Shown piece by piece: positions 60,037 through 64,000 of a DNA stretch of 64,000 bases. The notes under the pieces are model-generated. The model was not told the DNA's origin, did not search any database, and was given only the letters and a program-made list of their open reading frames with translations. Position numbers and translations under genes: made by a program. How positions within the stretch are numbered: the first letter of the stretch is position 1; each line of letters begins with the position of its first letter. This DNA is from Micromonospora polyrhachis. GTDB taxonomy: Bacteria > Actinomycetota > Actinomycetes > Mycobacteriales > Micromonosporaceae. The stretch lies in NCBI RefSeq assembly GCF_014203835.1, contig NZ_JACHJW010000001.1, positions 5,282,501 through 5,346,500 of the forward strand. The letters run 5' to 3'.

Positions 60037-61638
60037 TCAGGCGTTGGCGGCGATGTCGTCGACCAGAGCGAGCAGGGTACGCACCGGCACACCGGTGCCG
60101 CCCTTGGTCCAGTGACCGGTCGGCTCGCCGGAGTGGTAGCTGGGGCCGGCGATGTCGATGTGCGCCCAGGACACCCCCTCGGCGACGAACTCGCGCAGGA
60201 ACACGCCGCCCTGGAGCATGTGCCCGGCCCGGTCCATGCCGGCGTTGACCTGGGAGATGTCGGCCACGTCCGAGTCCATGCCCTTGCGCACGTCCTCCGG
60301 CAGCGGCATCGGCCAGGTCGGCTCACCGACCGCGTCACCGGCGGTCCGGACCCGCTCGATCAGTTCCTCGGTGCCCATCACCCCGGCGATGCGCTTGCCC
60401 AGCGCCACCACCTGACCGCCGGTCAGGGTGGAGGTCTCGATCAGGTAGTCGCAGCCGTCGGCGCAGGCCCGAGCCATCGCGTCACCCAGGATCATCCGGC
60501 CCTCGGCGTCGGTGTTGAGCACCTCGACCCGCTTGCCGTTGAACATGGTGACCACGTCACCTGGCCGGTACGCAGTACCGGAGACCATGTTCTCGGCCAT
60601 CGGCAGGTAGGCGTGCACGGCCACGGCCGGCTTGAGCTCGGCGATCGCCAGCATCGTCGCGGCGACGGCGGCGGCGCCGGCCATGTCGGACTTCATCTCC
60701 CACATGCCCTGCGCCGGCTTGATCGACACACCACCGGTGTCGAAGGTGATGCCCTTACCGACCAGCGCGACCCGCTTGATGTCGGCGCCGTCCTTGCCGG
60801 CAGCCTCCGGCGTCGGCTCGTACGACAGCTTCACCAGCCGGGGCGGGGCGTCCGAGCCCAACCCGACGGCGAGGATGCCGCCGTAGCCACCAGCGGCCAA
60901 CGCCGCCTCGTCGAGGACCTCGACGGTCAGCCCGGCCGCGCGGGCCGTCTCCGCGACCGCGTCGGCGAACGACGGCGGCCGTAGCTCGTTGGGGGCGGTG
61001 TTGACCCAGTCCCGGGTGAGCAGCACCGCCCGGGCCACCACCTGGGCACGGGCGATCTCGGCCTGGGCCGCCTGGTCGCCAGCGTCCGGCACGTGCACCG
61101 CCACCGAACCGACCGGCGGGCGGCGGGTCGGCTGCGGCTTGGTCTTGTAACCGGCGAACCGGTAGGTGCCCAGCAGTGCGCCCTCGGCAACCGCGCGCAG
61201 CGCCGCCGGAGCGTCAGCGTCGTCCGGCACCGGCAGGGTCAGCGCCACCTGCTCGGAGCCGGCCAGGGCCCGGATCACGGCGGCGGTGGCCCGGCGCAGT
61301 GTCTCCGGTGCCGGCGCGGCACCGGTCGGCTCGGGGCCCAGACCGACGGCCGCGACCAGCGGGGCGGTGACCGTACCCAGGGTGGCGAGCTTGACCACCT
61401 CGCCGTGGGAGCCGGTCGCGCCGAGCATGGCCAGGGTCTCGGTCAGCCGGCCGTCGAAGGCGGCGGCGATGCTCTCCGCGCCGGTGGCGAGTAGCAGCGT
61501 GCCGGCGAACCCGGCGGGGCCGGCATCAGAGCCGTCCGCAGCGCCGGTCCGGCTGTGCACGCCGATCACGATCGCGTCGACGGAAAGTTCGGCTGGGTCC
61601 GTGTCGACCAGGCTGAGGGTGGTGCTGGGCGATGTCAC
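60037..61638 (-). CDS. pepA: Leucyl aminopeptidase (M17)
   Basis: The 533-aa enzyme removes N-terminal residues from peptides in the cytoplasm. The two-metal site is in LVGKGITFDTGG, MKSDMAGAAAV and NTDAEGRMILGDAM, all intact. The N-terminal macro-like domain is present. GTG at 61638 (GGAG seven bases upstream) is chosen; further upstream the frame runs into the gcvT promoter. Adjacent position to gcvT and lpd is conserved in actinobacteria. Confidence 0.95.
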   Translation of the reverse strand: MTSPSTTLSLVDTDPAELSVDAIVIGVHSRTGAADGSDAGPAGFAGTLLLATGAESIAAAFDGRLTETLAMLGATGSHGEVVKLATLGTVTAPLVAAVGLGPEPTGAAPAPETLRRATAAVIRALAGSEQVALTLPVPDDADAPAALRAVAEGALLGTYRFAGYKTKPQPTRRPPVGSVAVHVPDAGDQAAQAEIARAQVVARAVLLTRDWVNTAPNELRPPSFADAVAETARAAGLTVEVLDEAALAAGGYGGILAVGLGSDAPPRLVKLSYEPTPEAAGKDGADIKRVALVGKGITFDTGGVSIKPAQGMWEMKSDMAGAAAVAATMLAIAELKPAVAVHAYLPMAENMVSGTAYRPGDVVTMFNGKRVEVLNTDAEGRMILGDAMARACADGCDYLIETSTLTGGQVVALGKRIAGVMGTEELIERVRTAGDAVGEPTWPMPLPEDVRKGMDSDVADISQVNAGMDRAGHMLQGGVFLREFVAEGVSWAHIDIAGPSYHSGEPTGHWTKGGTGVPVRTLLALVDDIAANA

Positions 61639-61799
61639 TCGGCGTCTCCGGCGGGCCTGGCCGGCCGCGTTCTGAGCGGTCCGGCGATGATGTTCTCCGG
61701 CGCAACCTACCCGCCGGACGCTGTGCTGTCCCGCCGACTGCCGGTCGGGGGATCCCGCCGATGCTAACCAGGTGGTAGATCCCCGGTAAGTTGCCACCC

Positions 61800-62930
61800 A
61801 TGACCGACGTGACCGCCGCCGCTCCCACCGCCGCGCCGCTCCGCTCCCCGCTGCACGAGCGGCACGCGGAACTGGGCGCGAAGTTCGCCCCCTTCGGCGG
61901 CTGGCAGATGCCCCTGGAGTACGCCGGTGGCGGAGTGCTCGCCGAACACACCGCGGTCCGCACGGCGGTCGGCGTCTTCGACGTCTCCCACCTCGGCAAG
62001 GCGCGGGTGACCGGGACCGGAGCGGCCGAGTTCGTCAACTCCTGCCTCACCAACGACCTGGACCGGATCGGGCCGGGACAGGCGCAGTACACGCTCTGCT
62101 GTGACGACGCCACCGGTGGCGTCGTCGACGACATCATCGCCTACCGGTACGCCGACGATCACGTCTTCCTCATCCCCAACGCGGCCAACACCGCCGAGGT
62201 GGTACGCCGGCTGCGCGCGGTGGCACCGCAGTCGGTCACCGTCACCAACGAGCACGAGGAGTACGCCGTACTGGCGGTGCAGGGACCGCGCTCGGCCGAC
62301 GTGCTGGACGCGCTGAAGCTACCCACCGGTCACTCGTACATGAGCTTCTCCACCGCCGCGTTCGACGGCACCGAGCTGGTGGTGTGCCGCACCGGCTACA
62401 CCGGCGAGCACGGCTACGAACTGGTCGTACCGGCCGCTGCCGCGACCGCTGTCTGGGACGCGCTCTTCACCGCCGGTGAGCCGTACGGCATCCGGGCCTG
62501 CGGACTCGGTGCCCGGGACACCCTGCGCACCGAGATGGGCTACCCGTTGCACGGGCAGGACCTGTCGTTGGAGATCACCCCGGTGCAGGCCCGGTCCGGC
62601 TGGGCGGTCGGCTGGGACAAGCCGGCGTTCTGGGGACGCGAGGCGCTGCTCGCCGAGAAGGCGGCCGGGGCCAAGCGCACCCTGTGGGGCCTGGTGGCGG
62701 TGGAGCGGGGCATCCCTCGCCCCGGCATGAGCGTGTACGTCGGTGACCAGGTGGTCGGACAGGTGACCAGCGGCACCTTCTCGCCGACCCGCAAGGTCGG
62801 CATCGCCCTGGCGCTGCTGGACCGGGCCGCCGAACTCGGCGTCGACTCGCCGGTCGAGGTCGACGTACGCGGCCGGCGCTATCCGATGCGGGTGGTCCGC
62901 CCGCCCTTCGTCCAGCCCTCGGTGAAGTAA
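61800..62930 (+). CDS. gcvT: Aminomethyltransferase, glycine cleavage T protein
   Basis: The 376-aa protein transfers the aminomethyl group from lipoyl-GcvH to tetrahydrofolate. Typical: [32 protein letters not shown], and [15 protein letters not shown], with a C-terminal GCV_T_C domain. ATG at 61800; TTG at 61791 is in frame but no better. No glycine riboswitch is visible in the 161-base gap from pepA. It depends on lipoylated GcvH, not in the window. Confidence 0.96.
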   Translation: MTDVTAAAPTAAPLRSPLHERHAELGAKFAPFGGWQMPLEYAGGGVLAEHTAVRTAVGVFDVSHLGKARVTGTGAAEFVNSCLTNDLDRIGPGQAQYTLCCDDATGGVVDDIIAYRYADDHVFLIPNAANTAEVVRRLRAVAPQSVTVTNEHEEYAVLAVQGPRSADVLDALKLPTGHSYMSFSTAAFDGTELVVCRTGYTGEHGYELVVPAAAATAVWDALFTAGEPYGIRACGLGARDTLRTEMGYPLHGQDLSLEITPVQARSGWAVGWDKPAFWGREALLAEKAAGAKRTLWGLVAVERGIPRPGMSVYVGDQVVGQVTSGTFSPTRKVGIALALLDRAAELGVDSPVEVDVRGRRYPMRVVRPPFVQPSVK

Positions 62931-62943
62931 CCATCCCCACGGG

Positions 62944-64000
62944 TCAGGGGTGGTTGCCGCCGTCCAGCACGGCCTGGGTCCAGCCACCCTCCACCACTCC
63001 GGTGCCGTCGAGCAGCGCCCAGTCGACCACGTCGCAGGTGTCGATCACGACCGGTTCGCCGATCCGTATCGTCGGGTCGGCGGCGGCGTCGCTGGCACTG
63101 ACTCCGTGGATCCGGTCCGTGGTCGACCAGTCGGTCACCCCGGCCCACACGAACTCGGGCCCCTCCTCGGTGGGTAGCCCGTACTTGACCACCAGTTGCG
63201 CCTCGGCCGGTAGCCCACCGTCGAGGAAACGTTCGCGGATCTTGGGCAGGCCGCTGCGGGCGGTGGCGACCGCCCGAGCCATCGCGTCCCCGGGGCGGGC
63301 GTAGCGTACGTCCGACTGTGCGGCGGCGAAGACGGTCGCGCAGACCGCGGCGAAGTATCGACCCGCTGGTCCGTCGTGACCGCTGGGCGGGCGCAGACTC
63401 AGGAACGAGTCGGCCTCCGGGTCGGTGGCCGGGTCGAGTTCCAGGCGCAGCAGGGCGGGTCCGGTCGCGTCGTGCCGCTCCGGGTTGCCGTAGGCCACCG
63501 CGATGTCGTGTCCGGTGACGGCGGTCAGGACGGGCAACTGGACGAAGGCCGGGACCTCCTCGTCGGTCAACCCGTCCACCCAGGTACGCAGCAGCCGGCG
63601 GGCTGTCCCGGTCATCACCGCGCCCCAGGCCCGGGTGAGGTGTGCGGGAACTCCCTGGGCCTGCAACTCCAGCAGCCCGAACCGGCGCAGCCCCTTGGTG
63701 GTGAACCAGAGCCCCTCCTCGTCGGAGGAGTAGGGCACCAGCACCCAGTCGACCAGCCGCATCCGGCCCTCGTCGTCGGGCAGCGAACGCAGCGCAGTGG
63801 CCGGGTCGAGGAACTGTAGGCCGAACACGTCCACCAGGTCACCGCCGACGACCTCGGCCATCGCCGCGGCGACCGTACGAGCGGCCCATTCGTGGGCGGG
63901 TGGCCACCCGGGCCGGTAGGTGGCCTGGACGACCACGAGATCGGTGGCCGCCGCCAACCGGCCGAGCTGCTCCTCGGTGGCACCGAAGGCGGTGAGCAGG
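62944..64000 (-). CDS. DUF2314-containing protein, 5' end beyond window
   Basis: At least 352 codons are open to the right edge; the gene starts outside. The C-terminal third matches DUF2314 (LPAEAQLVVKYGLPTEEG, PEFVWAGVTDWS, IHGVSASDAAAD), and the N-terminal part has a domain with DDEGRMRLVDWVLVPYSSDEEG. It is convergent with gcvT with only 13 bases between stops. Function unknown. Confidence 0.78.
   Translation of the reverse strand, partial: LLTAFGATEEQLGRLAAATDLVVVQATYRPGWPPAHEWAARTVAAAMAEVVGGDLVDVFGLQFLDPATALRSLPDDEGRMRLVDWVLVPYSSDEEGLWFTTKGLRRFGLLELQAQGVPAHLTRAWGAVMTGTARRLLRTWVDGLTDEEVPAFVQLPVLTAVTGHDIAVAYGNPERHDATGPALLRLELDPATDPEADSFLSLRPPSGHDGPAGRYFAAVCATVFAAAQSDVRYARPGDAMARAVATARSGLPKIRERFLDGGLPAEAQLVVKYGLPTEEGPEFVWAGVTDWSTTDRIHGVSASDAAADPTIRIGEPVVIDTCDVVDWALLDGTGVVEGGWTQAVLDGGNHP

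Noticed and set aside
61639-61799. Glycine riboswitch before gcvT
   Set aside because: No aptamer core or tandem arrangement visible in the 161 bases.

Overview
The window is high-GC DNA with dense, strongly codon-biased genes. It holds a gene order typical of actinobacteria: glnE, glnA, an RDD protein, a DUF4191-type membrane protein and lipA, then lipB, a TIGR01777 protein, sucB, lpd, pepA and gcvT. From memory this matches the Mycobacterium tuberculosis Rv2211c-Rv2221c neighbourhood. Gene styles such as the LAL regulator, SigE-family sigma factor and DUF3152 protein suggest a Micromonosporaceae member, probably Micromonospora-like. That placement is inference; no rRNA or species marker is present.

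Layout. 0-3.3 kb: LysR regulator, a decayed MarR gene, LD-carboxypeptidase and a class I amidotransferase. 3.3-14 kb: nitrogen and envelope core with glnE, two polytopic membrane proteins (one MptB-like), glnA behind a GlnR-type operator, an RDD protein, a secreted lysozyme-like protein and DUF4191. 14-19.8 kb: a LAL ATPase regulator preceded by a 58-aa ORF, an FAD amine-oxidase-like enzyme and lipA. 48.2-64 kb: lipB and the rest of the conserved block (lipoyl-dependent E2, E3, PepA, GcvT), with local additions including a Zur-box-preceded CooC-like ATPase pair and a SigE-family sigma operon.

Between lipA and lipB lies about 28.4 kb of accessory DNA (19.85-48.24 kb) in four modules. (1) LysR / EamA exporter / ACP / alpha-oxoamine synthase / KASIII / Sfp-type PPTase: a compact unassigned biosynthetic cluster that should make an aminoketone from an acyl thioester and an amino acid. 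(2) An archaeal-type short AspRS preceded by an apparent Asp-specific T-box acting on translation; it could be a housekeeping paralogue or a self-resistance copy. (3) A nitric-oxide module: Cys-containing HTH regulator, small membrane protein, quinol-type NO reductase and a divergent DUF2249 gene with palindromic operators, ending at an IS200/IS605 TnpB relic. (4) A sugar, polyol or opine-type catabolic locus: AraC, a 34-aa coupled ORF, PfkB kinase, zinc dehydrogenase, Dpp-type ABC transporter, FAD oxidoreductase, mannitol-dehydrogenase-family enzyme, two copies of a paired gene family of unknown function, and a LacI regulator with candidate operators.

LipA, LipB, SucB, Lpd and GcvT are functionally linked through lipoylation or lipoyl carriers. 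GlnE adenylylates GlnA, whose target tyrosine is present. A palindromic element with GTTAGGAAGG-type arms, or a related hairpin, sits at four convergent gene junctions of the core region and at none in the accessory block.
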